DNA of 49,978 nt from Candidatus Kuenenia stuttgartensis (GCA_945861975.1 CAMAXD010000008.1:1-49978), one strand, 5' to 3'; shown: positions 31,772 through 41,436, counted from the first letter of the stretch. Translations and numbers: made by a program. Notes: a model not told the origin generated them from the sequence alone.

Positions 31772-33439
31772 ATGATTGCTCTTCTCTTCATCACACTTGC
31801 AATCCCGGCCGTAACATCGTTACTGCTGATGCTGTTCCGCAACTCACTGAACCAGTCCAGTTCTCGCTGGATCGCCTGCTGTGGCAGCGCTGTGGCATTG
31901 CTGTTTTCCGTATTGCTGCTGTCGCAATATAAAGCGGTGACAGTGGACCCGCTGGGAACAGGAAACATCCCCGCACTGTCGTCAGCCGATGCCTCCTCGG
32001 CTGTTCATCCCAAGGCTGAGTTTCGTCGTCCCTGGCTTGCAACAACAGATCGCCTTCAACTGGAAATGTATTTTGGACTGGATGGCATTAGTGTCACGAT
32101 GATTGCCCTGACCACATTGTTGACCACTTGCAGCGTTTTGATTTCCTGGGAAGCCATCAAGGATCGCGCTTCAGAGTTTTATGCGGCTGTCCTGATTCTT
32201 GAGACAGGTCTGATCGGGGTCTTCTGCTCGTTTGACCTCGTTCTGTTCTATATCTTCTTCGAGATGACTCTCATCCCGCTGTTCTTCATGATTGCGATCT
32301 GGGGTGGGGCTGATCGTCGCTGGGCCGCGATTAAATTCTTTCTGTATACATTGGCAGGGAGTTTGGTCACGCTGTCCGGCTTGATCTACGTCGTTCTTTA
32401 CGTAGCGAAGCAGGGATTGGTAAACCCAACCTCGATACCAGCTCTTTCAGCGTGGCTTGTTGCAAACCCGCTCCCAGCCTCTCTGCAAGTGCCTCTCTTC
32501 CTGGCCGTATCGGCGGGATTCCTGATCAAAGTTCCGGTGTTTCCGTTCCATACGTGGCTGCCTCTGGCGCATGTGGAAGCTCCAACAGCAGGCAGTGTCA
32601 TGTTGGCCGGTGTGCTGCTGAAGCTTGGCAGCTATGGCTTCCTGCGAATCTGTCTGCCGCTCTTCCCGGAAGCTTCACTGTCGATAGGTCTTCCCGTGAT
32701 TGGTCTGCTTTCAGTCATCGGGATTATTTATGGGTCACTATGTGCTCTGGCTCAGAAAGACATCAAGAAGCTGGTCGCTTACAGCTCCGTCGCGCATCTC
32801 GGATTCTGCATGTTGGGGCTCTTCGCCCTGAACACAGAAGGAATCACAGGAAGCATCCTTCAGATGATTAATCACGGCCTCTCGACGGGAGCCCTCTTCC
32901 TCATCGTGGGGATGGTTTACGAGCGATATCACACGCGAATGATGGACGATCTGGGTGGGCTCGCAACACGGCTTCCACTGATTACGGTCAGTATGGTCTT
33001 CATCTCAATGTCCAGCATCGGACTGCCAGGACTCAACGGGTTCGTTGGTGAATTTCTGTCTCTGGCCGGGATGTTCAAAGAAAATCGTCTGTACGCGGCG
33101 TTGGGAACGACCGGTGTTGTTCTTGGTGCCTGGTACCTTCTGACTGCGGTTCAGCGCGTCTTCTTTGGAACACTGCATGAACCACATCACGGTGACCATG
33201 ACGACGAGGTCAGTGACATGAATGCTCGTGAGTTTATGGCGATCGCTCCTCTGGCTGTGCTATGCCTCTGGATCGGTCTGAAGCCCGCCAGCCTGATCGA
33301 GATTATTGAACCAGATGTTAAAGCTGTGGTTGATGTGCTTCAGGGAGTTCGAAGTGTGGCCCCTGCAGCAACAACAGCCGAAGTCGAAAACCAGGCTACA
33401 GATGCGATTGTTTTTGCGTCTGCAAGGCTTGAAGAATAG
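31772..33439 (+). CDS. nuoM: NADH-quinone oxidoreductase subunit M
   Basis: This 555-residue antiporter-like proton-pumping subunit has 14 predicted helices. The TM5 glutamate lies in LFYIFFEMTLIPLFFMIAIWG. The TM7 lysine lies in AGFLIKVPVFPFHTWLPLAHVEAPTAGSVMLAGVLLKLG, and the TM8 lysines in LAQKDIKKLVAYSSVAHLGFCMLG. GLPGLNGFVGEFLSL marks a later conserved helix. A polar loop with extra residues after TM2 (about 55-90) and a charged HGDHDDEVSDMN stretch near 475 explain its slightly greater length. No strong ribosome binding site is visible upstream. Confidence 0.95.
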   Translation: MIALLFITLAIPAVTSLLLMLFRNSLNQSSSRWIACCGSAVALLFSVLLLSQYKAVTVDPLGTGNIPALSSADASSAVHPKAEFRRPWLATTDRLQLEMYFGLDGISVTMIALTTLLTTCSVLISWEAIKDRASEFYAAVLILETGLIGVFCSFDLVLFYIFFEMTLIPLFFMIAIWGGADRRWAAIKFFLYTLAGSLVTLSGLIYVVLYVAKQGLVNPTSIPALSAWLVANPLPASLQVPLFLAVSAGFLIKVPVFPFHTWLPLAHVEAPTAGSVMLAGVLLKLGSYGFLRICLPLFPEASLSIGLPVIGLLSVIGIIYGSLCALAQKDIKKLVAYSSVAHLGFCMLGLFALNTEGITGSILQMINHGLSTGALFLIVGMVYERYHTRMMDDLGGLATRLPLITVSMVFISMSSIGLPGLNGFVGEFLSLAGMFKENRLYAALGTTGVVLGAWYLLTAVQRVFFGTLHEPHHGDHDDEVSDMNAREFMAIAPLAVLCLWIGLKPASLIEIIEPDVKAVVDVLQGVRSVAPAATTAEVENQATDAIVFASARLEE

Positions 33440-33530
33440 TTGTTCTGATTCTGTTTTGTTGTGCTGACTGAATAAAAGTCGTTGTCACTCGACGAGCAAG
33501 TTTTTTCCCTGAGTCCCAAGGACTGCTTCC

Positions 33531-35030
33531 GTGCCCGCGTATGATGCAATTAATCAGGCTGCTGGTCTGATCATTCCGGAAATCATTCTGCTCGCGACTG
33601 TCTGCATAATGTTCCTGGCGTCTCCGTTTTTGGTCAGCGAAACCGGGAAAGCGGCCCCCGGGCTGCGACATCGTTGGGGCACTCTTTCTCTTCTCGCTCT
33701 GGCAGCAGCGGGATTTGCGTGGCTGAAGTCACCGATTTCGGATACTGGTCTGGGACCGTTTCAGGCTGATCAGTTCGTGTGGTTTGTGCGAGGCCTCTCG
33801 ATTGTCTTCGGTATGTTACTAACGATGATCTTGTGGGATCAGGTTGAAGACGGGATTGCAGCGGAAGCGAATGCCTGCCTGCTGGCCATTCTCTGCGGTG
33901 TTAACTTCGTGGCGCTCTCCAATGATCTGGTCGGAATCTTTCTGGGGTTGGAACTGGTCAGCATTCCAACATACATCCTGTTGAATCTTGGTCGTCACGA
34001 CTGGATGAGACAGGAAGCCACAATCAAGTACTTCCTGCTGAGTATTTTTTCTTCCGCCATTGTCCTTTTCGGACTGAGCTGGATTTTTGGTCTTGCCGGA
34101 ACAACAAACCTGACGGTGATTGCCGCAAGGACCGCAGAGGGTAAAGTTGCCATCGACCATGGGATGTTTCGAGTCGCACTGGCCATGATTATTGGCGGCC
34201 TGAGTTTTCGACTCACGGCTGTACCATTTCACTTTTATGCTCCAGACGTCTTTCAGGGCGTATCTCCTTCTTCAGCCGCCATGCTTTCGTTTATCCCCAA
34301 GGTTGTAGGCTTTGCAGCGTTGTTGAGACTACTGCCTGTCTGCGTGGGGCTCACAGGATTTGTGAATTGGATGCCGGAAGGAGCCGTACGAGGTATTCTG
34401 ACTGTCATTGCGGTTTTGACGATGGTCATCGGTAACCTGCTGGCTCTGCGACAGTCAAGCCTGCTGCGGCTGCTGGCCTATTCCAGTATTGCACACGCCG
34501 GTTACATGCTGGTTGGACTGGCTGTCGGAAACGCGTCACAGGGGACAAGTGGCGTCGCATCGCTCTTGTTCTACCTTTCCGTTTACGGCGTCATGACAAT
34601 CGGCCTGTTCGCCCTGATTACGGCCGCAGGAAACGCAGGTCGACCAATTCGAGCGATCGCCGATCTTTCTGGTCTTAGCCGCACTAAGCCTGCGATCGCT
34701 TTAATGATGACCGTCTGCGTCGTTGGCCTGAGTGGTCTGCCTCCGACCGGAGGATTTTTGGCAAAACTCAACCTGTTTCTTGCTGCATGGTCAGAAGGCT
34801 CGCAGGACGGTCGCATTCTCGCTGTCACGCTGGCAATCAATGCTGTCATTGCAGCAACCTATTACCTGCGACTGATCTCGGTGATGTACTTTGAGGAGTC
34901 CACGACTGTTTCAGAACCCTCGGATCAGAATGCCGCGTGGGTTGCCGGTTGCCTGTGTGCCGTGGCCACTCTGGTTCTGTTCGTAGCGCCTCAATGGCTG
35001 TGGAATGCGGCTGCACTTGCGTTGAACTGA
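33531..35030 (+). CDS. nuoN: NADH-quinone oxidoreductase subunit N
   Basis: The 499-residue antiporter-like subunit is the last gene of the operon. Conserved segments are FLGLELVSIPTYILLNL (TM5 Glu), RLTAVPFHFYAPDVFQGVSPSSAAMLSFIPKVVGF, and RQSSLLRLLAYSSIAHAGYMLVGL. In TM8 the usual Lys position reads R-L-L, as in several NuoN proteins. The GLPPTGGFLAKLNLF helix follows. The start is GTG with AAGGA about 9 bases upstream. No clear intrinsic terminator was found in the 136 bases between its stop and the convergent membrane-protein gene. Confidence 0.95.
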   Translation: MPAYDAINQAAGLIIPEIILLATVCIMFLASPFLVSETGKAAPGLRHRWGTLSLLALAAAGFAWLKSPISDTGLGPFQADQFVWFVRGLSIVFGMLLTMILWDQVEDGIAAEANACLLAILCGVNFVALSNDLVGIFLGLELVSIPTYILLNLGRHDWMRQEATIKYFLLSIFSSAIVLFGLSWIFGLAGTTNLTVIAARTAEGKVAIDHGMFRVALAMIIGGLSFRLTAVPFHFYAPDVFQGVSPSSAAMLSFIPKVVGFAALLRLLPVCVGLTGFVNWMPEGAVRGILTVIAVLTMVIGNLLALRQSSLLRLLAYSSIAHAGYMLVGLAVGNASQGTSGVASLLFYLSVYGVMTIGLFALITAAGNAGRPIRAIADLSGLSRTKPAIALMMTVCVVGLSGLPPTGGFLAKLNLFLAAWSEGSQDGRILAVTLAINAVIAATYYLRLISVMYFEESTTVSEPSDQNAAWVAGCLCAVATLVLFVAPQWLWNAAALALN

Positions 35031-35166
35031 CCATCAAACTCAAGCCGAAGCTCCGATCAATCGTACGACGGAGTGGCGGTACGCGGCGAACATCCGAACC
35101 ATGGCATATCGCCCGACCGCTCGTCCTGTTTGTGACCGCTCGTCGTTGTTTTCGCGTCTTGCAGGT

Positions 35167-36339
35167 TCACGCAAACTCAGCCCTCACGTTCGGATCGGCT
35201 GCGCTTCTGTCGTTCTCTGGCAGAGGCAGCCTGAATTTGGCTGCCATCGATGACAGGGATCCCGCATAAAGGCGGCTGAAGGTCAGTTCGACCACCGGAT
35301 CTGAAAACAGAATCGTGTTTGAAAAGAGACCCGCCCGAACAACTGGTTGAGAACGCCCAATCACGGCGATATTCAGTGATCGACGAAACCAGCGGTGATA
35401 GACCAGCATCCACCCGCCATCTGTCGGACGCAATTCGCACCTCGTACGAGCCTTGATTGCCCCGACCGCGCGGACTGGAAAGACGATCAGTGAGGAGGCG
35501 TCCGCGGGGCGGGGTGAACCCCATGAGGCTCGCAGGAAGTCGAACAGCATCGTGCGAAAGAAGATCTCTCTGCGATGAACCCAGCCAAAGACAAGCAAAG
35601 CGGCCAGGAAGATTCCGACGTTCAAGGTCAAAGCCAACATCGGGCTCCACGCATACAGAGCCATCAGTATTGCACAGACAAACTTGTTGCAAAGCTCAAA
35701 GACAGCATCCAGCATGGGAATTGGAGTCAGCCAGATCAGGACTTCACAGAAGAAACGGACGGCACTGATGACAAAAATGTTGACCGCAGCGGCCAGCATC
35801 AGCACCAGATCGGCAGAAAAGCTGAAGAGCCCAAGCTGGACCAGAGCAACATGTTCGTCATGAAGAGCGGACTCCGACGAGATCATACATCGGAGCACCA
35901 GCATCGTGATAACTCCGGACCATGACTCCAATTGATCGGCGGCCTGGGCAAAAGGCTTGCTGACTTTCGTGAGTCGTGGAATCGAGGTCAACAGGGTCAG
36001 GGTCAGGAAAACTCCAAAGACTCTGGTATCGTGCAGAGGCGAATCGGGGCCGATCAAAGGATTTCCGCTGGCCACCCAGTCGCCTCCAAACAGCGACAGT
36101 CCGCTCAGGCAGGCAACTCCAAAGAACGGAGATAACGCCACCGGAGCCATCGGGCCCAGCCATTCTGCGATGGACAGCGACTGTCCGAACTGCTGAGCAG
36201 CCACGATCTCTGCTTCGGAAATCGCCGAAACAGCTTCGCTCTGCTGGGGACCAGATGCGGCACCAGAGGCCGATACGGTCATAACCAGAATCAGCCAGAG
36301 AGCAGCCAACTCGCGATATTGCGGAGAGAATATCGTCAT
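35167..36339 (-). CDS. Hypothetical multi-pass membrane protein
   Basis: The 390-residue product is not recognised. It starts with a likely signal peptide or first helix (about 10-28, ending SASGAASG). A polar stretch follows, then hydrophobic segments near 65-85, 107-122, 142-153, 168-208 and 224-256. The C-terminal 130 residues are soluble and rich in beta-type text (GGWMLVYHRWFRRSLNIAVIG, FSNTILFSDPVVELTFSRLY). AAGGA lies 9 bases before the ATG. It is divergent from the DUF1080 gene and convergent with nuoN, so it is transcribed on its own. I recall similar proteins of unknown role in planctomycetes, without a family name. Confidence 0.65.
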   Translation of the reverse strand: MTIFSPQYRELAALWLILVMTVSASGAASGPQQSEAVSAISEAEIVAAQQFGQSLSIAEWLGPMAPVALSPFFGVACLSGLSLFGGDWVASGNPLIGPDSPLHDTRVFGVFLTLTLLTSIPRLTKVSKPFAQAADQLESWSGVITMLVLRCMISSESALHDEHVALVQLGLFSFSADLVLMLAAAVNIFVISAVRFFCEVLIWLTPIPMLDAVFELCNKFVCAILMALYAWSPMLALTLNVGIFLAALLVFGWVHRREIFFRTMLFDFLRASWGSPRPADASSLIVFPVRAVGAIKARTRCELRPTDGGWMLVYHRWFRRSLNIAVIGRSQPVVRAGLFSNTILFSDPVVELTFSRLYAGSLSSMAAKFRLPLPENDRSAADPNVRAEFA

Positions 36340-36516
36340 GTGATCTGTCCTTGTTGAAGTCTTCGCAGAGTTTTTTCAGATGCCGAGGCCAATTACCATT
36401 AGGAGTCATTCCGCCAAAGGAGTTGAGAATCTTCTGATTCGTCAGTCGACCGATCTTCCTGGCAGGTTAAAGCAACAATTCTCGATGATCGTCCCCACAA
36501 TTGGAGTTTGCCCCAC

Positions 36517-37365
36517 ATGTTCTCTGCAGGATTCCTACGTTTCAGTCTTCCGGTCGCCGCGCTCGTGGCCGCCGCTTCCGGCACATTATCGGCTCAGGAA
36601 TGGAAGAGTGGCATTGAATGGCAGGAACCACCTTTGGTCACTCCCGGATCCACCGACGACGCACCACCGTCTGACGCCATCGTGCTGTTTGACGGCACCA
36701 ATCTGGATGCCTGGCACAACGGTGAAAAATGGAAGATTCAGGACGGCGTCGCCGTTCCTCACGAAACAGCCATCACATCCAAACAGAGCTTCGGCGATAT
36801 GCAGTTGCACCTGGAATGGTCTGCTCCCACAGAGATCCGCGGTGAGGGTCAGGGGCGAGGCAACAGCGGTTGCTATCTGATGGGACTTTACGAACTTCAG
36901 GTTCTGGATTCTTTTGAGAACCCGACCTACTTTGATGGCCAGGCTGGTTCGATCTACAAGCAAACACCTCCCCTGGCAAATGCGATGCGAAAGCCGGGCG
37001 AATGGAACTACTACGACATCATCTTCAACGCTCCGCGATTTCGCAGCAACGGAGATGTCGTGAAGCCCGGTTACGTGACTCTGATTCAAAACGGTGTTCT
37101 TATGCTCAATCATTTTGAACTGGAAGGCCCGACGAGTTTCGTCGATGCGCCCCACTACGAGCCCCACGCAGAGACCGGTCCCATCTCTCTGCAGTTTCAC
37201 GGCGATGCCGTTAAGTTCCGCAATATCTGGGTTAGAGAAATTAAACCGCCAACAGGTCGTCGTGTCAGCCCGCCATTCAATCTGGAGCAGAAGAAGAACG
37301 AAGAACCAAAGCCGGAAGAGAAGCCGGAGACACAACCTGAGCCTGCTTCAGACGAGAAAAAGTAG
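36517..37365 (+). CDS. Exported DUF1080 (3-keto-disaccharide hydrolase-like) protein
   Basis: This 282-residue protein has a signal peptide (residues 1-27, ending TLSAQ) and one DUF1080 domain, a concanavalin-like jelly roll common and expanded in planctomycetes. Typical text is IVLFDGTNLDAWHNGEKWKI (55-74), SFGDMQLHLEWSAP, GRGNSGCYLMGLYELQVLDSF, GQAGSIYKQTPPLANAMRKPGEWN, and a C-terminal ISLQFHGDAVKFRNIWVREI. Characterised members hydrolyse 3-keto-glycosides. The tail after residue 250 is a charged Lys/Glu/Pro stretch. I chose the ATG at 36517 because GGAG lies 10 bases upstream. A TTG at 36508 is too close to it. A terminator follows. Confidence 0.85.
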   Translation: MFSAGFLRFSLPVAALVAAASGTLSAQEWKSGIEWQEPPLVTPGSTDDAPPSDAIVLFDGTNLDAWHNGEKWKIQDGVAVPHETAITSKQSFGDMQLHLEWSAPTEIRGEGQGRGNSGCYLMGLYELQVLDSFENPTYFDGQAGSIYKQTPPLANAMRKPGEWNYYDIIFNAPRFRSNGDVVKPGYVTLIQNGVLMLNHFELEGPTSFVDAPHYEPHAETGPISLQFHGDAVKFRNIWVREIKPPTGRRVSPPFNLEQKKNEEPKPEEKPETQPEPASDEKK

Positions 37366-37378
37366 CTTCTTATCCAGC

Positions 37379-37419
37379 ACCGGGCCTGTGATATCCCCAT
37401 CCGCATGGCCCGGTCTTTT
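37379..37419 (+). terminator. Intrinsic terminator after the DUF1080 gene
   Basis: ACCGGGCC at 37379-37386 and GGCCCGGT at 37407-37414 form a perfect 8-bp stem with a 20-nt loop, followed directly by CTTTT. It begins 14 bases after the stop codon. It may also serve the convergent membrane-protein gene that ends at 37451. Confidence 0.65.
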
Positions 37420-37450
37420 GCCCTGACAATTCAGGCTGCTCGGCCGAGCA

Positions 37451-38017
37451 CTAATCGACAGGCAAACCACGATCCAGACGGATCCGTCGAACTTCGGCGA
37501 GTACCTGATCGACGACGGCACTGTTTCTTGCAATGGCGATGTATTGAGTGAAATTAACGACGAGCGTAACGAGCCATGTCGATACGGCTGCGGCAAAATG
37601 AATCGTGGAGTCCGAGACGCCAAACTTGCTCCCAAGTTCCACGGCGGTCGCCGGGTCGGCAATTGCACCAAAACAGCCGGTCGCAAGGATCATCAGAAAG
37701 CTGATCAGAATCCCGGGCAGGATTCCATACTTGATCTTCTGATTGCGAAGGTGGAAATCCCTGGAAAGGCTGTACGCCGCGGAAGTCTCTTCAATCCACC
37801 GACTGGTGCCCATAAAATAGGTGAAGATCAGGGCGTGAACCATCGTAGTTCCGGTGAGTGCTCCCAGCCCAATCAAAATATGTGTGCCGATGCGGTGATT
37901 GACCTCGGGGTCCCGACCATTGGCCAGCATTGGATCGCCGACTTGTAACCCCAGCACCATGGCAATGATCATGATGATGTTGGCAAGGATGGCCAGAGTC
38001 AGAAAAATTCGTTTCAC
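37451..38017 (-). CDS. Small four-helix membrane protein of unknown function
   Basis: The 188-residue protein has hydrophobic segments near 5-25, 47-70, 96-118 and 139-160, and a basic C-terminal helix (VLAEVRRIRLDRGLPVD). Between the first two lie GDPMLANGRDPEVNHRIGTHILIGL, and in the second part SRDFHLRNQKIKYGI. Histidines at helix edges (HRIGTH, HALIFTY, HFAAAVSTW) could bind a metal or haem, but that is only a guess. I do not recognise a named family. It is transcribed alone on the minus strand, with an ATG whose upstream GGGACCC text offers a weak ribosome binding site. Confidence 0.65.
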   Translation of the reverse strand: MKRIFLTLAILANIIMIIAMVLGLQVGDPMLANGRDPEVNHRIGTHILIGLGALTGTTMVHALIFTYFMGTSRWIEETSAAYSLSRDFHLRNQKIKYGILPGILISFLMILATGCFGAIADPATAVELGSKFGVSDSTIHFAAAVSTWLVTLVVNFTQYIAIARNSAVVDQVLAEVRRIRLDRGLPVD

Positions 38018-38067
38018 AGCTCAGGGTCCCGGTGGCAAAAGATTGGCAAGTTGATATTCAAAGAATA

Positions 38068-38106
38068 AGGGCCACAGAAGAACTTTCAGCGTTCCTCTGC
38101 GGCCCT
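38068..38106 (-). terminator. Intrinsic terminator after the DUF6263 gene
   Basis: The arms 38068-38078 and 38096-38106 (AGGGCC plus CAGA, and TCTG plus GGCCCT) pair over 10 of 11 positions with a 17-nt loop. On the minus strand the stem is followed by TATTCTTT. It lies 80 bases beyond the stop of the DUF6263 gene and just before the small membrane-protein gene, insulating the two. Confidence 0.55.
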
Positions 38107-38185
38107 GTCGTGTAATTTCTTCAGAATTCAGAAAGCTGGCCGGCTTTTTTCAATCCTGAAAATAATTTGCCAGCGAGGCATCGAA

Positions 38186-39070
38186 TTATTCAGCCAGCAC
38201 CATCGACGTCTTCTGACGCATCGACTGCTGAACGGCGTTGTTCAGCCGTTTGACTTCCAGATCAAGCTTGAGATCCAGATCGGACTTGGTAATGCGTCCG
38301 CGGGCGACATCAAACAAGACAAGTCCCTTGCCTTCGGATTTCTTCATCGTCATCGTGATCTCGGCTCCTTCGCGAGGAAGAACTTCAATCCGTGGCGACT
38401 GAGAAATCCGCGCAACGCCATCTTCGGTTCCTTCATAGACCAGCTTCGAAACAACGGTCATTGTGCCGAACGGCAATTCGACCTTCTGGTTGCTTTCCCA
38501 TGACTCGCCCTTCTTCAGAGGCTGCCCGGGGAACGTCACAGGAGACTGAGACATCATCTGCTTCAATGTGTTTTCGTTGATCACGTTGCTGTTCTGAACG
38601 GAGTCCGTCAGTGCCTTCAGCAGATCTTCCGGAACAACAACTTCTGTCACCTTTCCCGTGGGCTGCATGGTGACTGCGAATTCCTGTCCCACAATCTTTC
38701 TGAAGGATTCAGCCATTGATTTAACGATAGGCGATGTCACTGGCTCTTTACTGTTGCTGTCGAACTGGACTACACCGAAGGCCCCTCCTTCTGTTTTCAC
38801 CTGAACTCGTTCGACACTCTGTGACATTTTGAAGCCACCGTTCCCGGCTGCGGAAGTCACCTTCCACACCATGTCCATGGTCTGTTCCATGTTCATGGTG
38901 TTCTGCTTTCCATCGGCATTCATCACCATCTGAGTGTTCTGCTGAACCACATACTTCAGCGATTCACCGGACTCGAACTTCCATGCGAGGCTATCCTGAG
39001 CCGAAGCTGTCATTGCGACGGCAAAGAAAACAGACAGAACAGAAAACGCTGACATCAAACGCGACACCAT
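38186..39070 (-). CDS. DUF6263 family exported protein
   Basis: The 294-residue protein has a Sec signal peptide (MVSRLMSAFSVLSVFFAVAMTASAQ). A beta-rich body follows, of the type seen in planctomycete DUF6263 proteins: LAWKFESGESLKYVVQQNTQ at 28-47, then repeated threonine/methionine-rich strands (MNADGKQNTMNMEQTMDM), and FPGQPLKKGESW in the middle. The function is unknown. The fold may resemble lipid- or substrate-binding barrels. I chose the ATG at 39070 because GGGAGAA lies 8 bases before it and the signal peptide starts there. An ATG 42 bases upstream lacks such a site. A terminator follows on the minus strand. Confidence 0.75.
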   Translation of the reverse strand: MVSRLMSAFSVLSVFFAVAMTASAQDSLAWKFESGESLKYVVQQNTQMVMNADGKQNTMNMEQTMDMVWKVTSAAGNGGFKMSQSVERVQVKTEGGAFGVVQFDSNSKEPVTSPIVKSMAESFRKIVGQEFAVTMQPTGKVTEVVVPEDLLKALTDSVQNSNVINENTLKQMMSQSPVTFPGQPLKKGESWESNQKVELPFGTMTVVSKLVYEGTEDGVARISQSPRIEVLPREGAEITMTMKKSEGKGLVLFDVARGRITKSDLDLKLDLEVKRLNNAVQQSMRQKTSMVLAE

Positions 39071-39289
39071 CTGAGAATTCTCCCGATGCACTGACTTGTA
39101 ATCGTGGTTCACAATCCGAAGACGACCAAATCCAGATCTGACAAACTGCCTTTCTGAACACTCGTCGGATCATACCAGATGAGGCAAACTTCACAGAAGA
39201 CCGATTCTACCCAACCTCCGGGCGTTGAGACTCCGGAAAACTCCGTAAGCCCTACAACTGCGGAAATTAACAACCCAAACCCCGGACGC

Positions 39290-39742
39290 TCACGACTGAG
39301 CCTTCCGGACCCCCACGGTCAGCAGCAGATTGGCCCACAACGCCTGATCGCCCGTCTGAATGGTCAGGACGTGATCTCGAGAATCAACAGCATCGTAAAA
39401 ATCCCAGCGAGAGATGGGCTGCAGCTCGATCGACTGGCCGGCTTCTGCAAGGATCTTTCGGTAGTCGTTCCAGACCGGCGGATCATGGGGCAATCGATAG
39501 GGATCATCCTCAGGCATTCCCATCGTATTGACGGCCTCAACGGGAATCGCCGTCAGCAGCACACGCAGAACCTGAGCGACCGTGACCAGCCCAGGTGCCA
39601 GGTTCAGACTGATTAACTCCGCCTTCGGACCAATCGCAGAAGAAGCCGGATAATTTCCGTCGGCAATGAGCACCTTGGAACTGTGGCCAGCCCTCGCGAG
39701 AATCTGAGAAATCTGCGGATGGATGAGTTCTGATTGCAACAT
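39290..39742 (-). CDS. RbsD/FucU family sugar mutarotase (L-fucose mutarotase-like)
   Basis: The 150-residue protein matches the RbsD/FucU family, which speeds anomer or pyranose-furanose interconversion of sugars. Features are HPQISQILARAGHSSKVLIADGNYP (8-32) with His20 and Asp28 at the catalytic positions, and a C-terminal SRDHVLTIQTGDQALWANLLLTVGV. TGDQALWANLLL is closer to the FucU form (TGE-ALYGN) than to RbsD (TGECTPYAN), so L-fucose is the likelier substrate. Family length fits the ATG at 39742. The frame continues for 37 more codons upstream with no conserved text. AAGGA lies about 12 bases upstream of the ATG. Confidence 0.7.
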   Translation of the reverse strand: MLQSELIHPQISQILARAGHSSKVLIADGNYPASSAIGPKAELISLNLAPGLVTVAQVLRVLLTAIPVEAVNTMGMPEDDPYRLPHDPPVWNDYRKILAEAGQSIELQPISRWDFYDAVDSRDHVLTIQTGDQALWANLLLTVGVRKAQS

Positions 39743-39921
39743 AAAAAACGGTCTTCCTTTGAAAATCTCCGGGGGAACATCAAAGGCGGGATTGTGGCTG
39801 CACAACATGGCCTTGCCAATAATGTCATCGGTGGCTTTCCCGGTTTTCTGCAAACGAGTGCCGCGTACTTCCGCGAGGCAACTTCCTCTCGCCTCTTTCG
39901 GCCCAGCGGCCTCTTCGCCAG

Positions 39922-41349
39922 TTATTGATTGTCTTTGTCAGATCCATGCATCGCGCTGGAAGAGCCGGCCTTCAGTTCACCCAACAGCCCCCATTGCATT
40001 GGCGCATCCTGAACGTATTGCTTTCCCAGGTGCAGAGCAACCTCGGCACGAGCCAGTTCATAGCCCAGATAGAACGCGTGACTCGGATCCATCTTCACAT
40101 CCTGAGCCATCCCCGTCGCCTGAGACTGCTCAAACAGGCGAAAGACATCGTCGCCACTCCAATGACCATGGCGGTTCATCAAATGCAGTTGGCCGGCTTC
40201 GGCGAAGATTCGAAAATTTGTGTCGGTCAGCGCACCGGCCAGACTCTCCAGCGTCTGTGCTGATACTGAACGTAAACGAGAATCTCGCAGCATGACCAAT
40301 GAAGAATTCAGATGCTTGGGGATTGTACGGGCAGCTACGGCGTGGTGGACCAGTCGACGAGCCACATCAAACTCACGGACCGCACTTCGGCACCAATTGA
40401 TGACCTGCGTCGTGAGAATACTCTGAATCCCCAACTCCTCACAGAAAGCAGCCAGCACCATATTCACGCCCGCAGAATCAACTTCCGTCAGCTCAGTGAC
40501 ATTGCCGACTCCCATCATCATGGGAATATCGGGGTACTTCTGACGAACCTTCAGATAGCGATCGAGAGATGCAGCAAACCCCATCCCGATCGGTTCAATG
40601 ATCGGATCAACGCGAAACGGAGCACTTGTACTGCGAAGCTGTTCGATCAGATCATCCAGCGACTGCAGATCCTGAGGCGTATCGGGAATGACCACAACTT
40701 CAGTCTTCAGCTGCGTAACCCAGTCCACGTTGGAATGATTACAGCTCAGAATCAGCTCGGCTCCCGCTGCAACCGCCTGTTCAACTTCATGACGATCAAA
40801 ACTATCGATCGACACACGTAACCCTTCTTGTCTCAGGGCGGCAACGATTTCGGAAATGCGCTGGCTGCTCTCTCCCGGCACTCCACCCACATCAATGACA
40901 TTGGCACCTGAAGCCGCAAGACTGAGGGCTTCCCGGACGACGTCTTTGAGCGACATTCGCGTCGCGTGATTGATCTCGGCAATGATCTCGATGGAGTAAC
41001 GAGACAGATCGGCCTTACGGCGTTTGCTCAGTCCAAAGTATTCCGGCAGATCATGCAAATCGCGGGGGCCACGTTCGAAGGGTTTCCCGAAGTGCTGCTC
41101 CAGCTCATGGAGATCACCCTGACACCAGCCCGGCAGAATCACTCGATCAATCTCTGCGGGAACGGTTAACCGCTTCAGAAGCAGCCGACTGTGCAACAAC
41201 GCGGCCACTTGAATTCCGGGCACAACCACCTCAAAGCGAAAGCCGACCTTCGGCGCGATAGCGTCGAGCACTTCCCGCAAACTGGCCTCGGCCAAACGAC
41301 CGGTGACAAAAAGAAGCGAGGGCTGATGAATAGTGGCGGAGGATGTCAT
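39922..41349 (-). CDS. Dihydropteroate synthase-related protein (H4MPT type, DUF6513)
   Basis: This 475-residue protein matches the DHPS-related family known from methanogens, methylotrophs and planctomycetes (TIGR00284-like). The first 120 residues form the extra N-terminal domain (SLLFVTGRLAEASLREVL, GVRFEVVVPGIQVAALLHSR-like text). The TIM-barrel DHPS domain follows: VIDVGGVPGESSQRI (151-165), RVSIDSFDRHEVEQAVAAGAELILSCN (178-204), RVDPIIEPIGMGFAASLDRYLKVRQ (246-270), and IPMMMGVGNVTELTEVDSAG (275-294). In H4MPT-using organisms it is thought to join the pterin to the arylamine moiety. The ATG at 41349 is preferred to an upstream TTG. It is followed downstream by the sugar mutarotase gene and preceded by an SDR gene on the same strand. 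Confidence 0.85.
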   Translation of the reverse strand: MTSSATIHQPSLLFVTGRLAEASLREVLDAIAPKVGFRFEVVVPGIQVAALLHSRLLLKRLTVPAEIDRVILPGWCQGDLHELEQHFGKPFERGPRDLHDLPEYFGLSKRRKADLSRYSIEIIAEINHATRMSLKDVVREALSLAASGANVIDVGGVPGESSQRISEIVAALRQEGLRVSIDSFDRHEVEQAVAAGAELILSCNHSNVDWVTQLKTEVVVIPDTPQDLQSLDDLIEQLRSTSAPFRVDPIIEPIGMGFAASLDRYLKVRQKYPDIPMMMGVGNVTELTEVDSAGVNMVLAAFCEELGIQSILTTQVINWCRSAVREFDVARRLVHHAVAARTIPKHLNSSLVMLRDSRLRSVSAQTLESLAGALTDTNFRIFAEAGQLHLMNRHGHWSGDDVFRLFEQSQATGMAQDVKMDPSHAFYLGYELARAEVALHLGKQYVQDAPMQWGLLGELKAGSSSAMHGSDKDNQ

Positions 41350-41436
41350 GGGACCTGCACGGAACAAAAGGTGTCAGAACCAGCTGAGCAACTGTAAACC
41401 TTCAGGCTTGCTGATCAACAAATCTGCCGCCAAACA

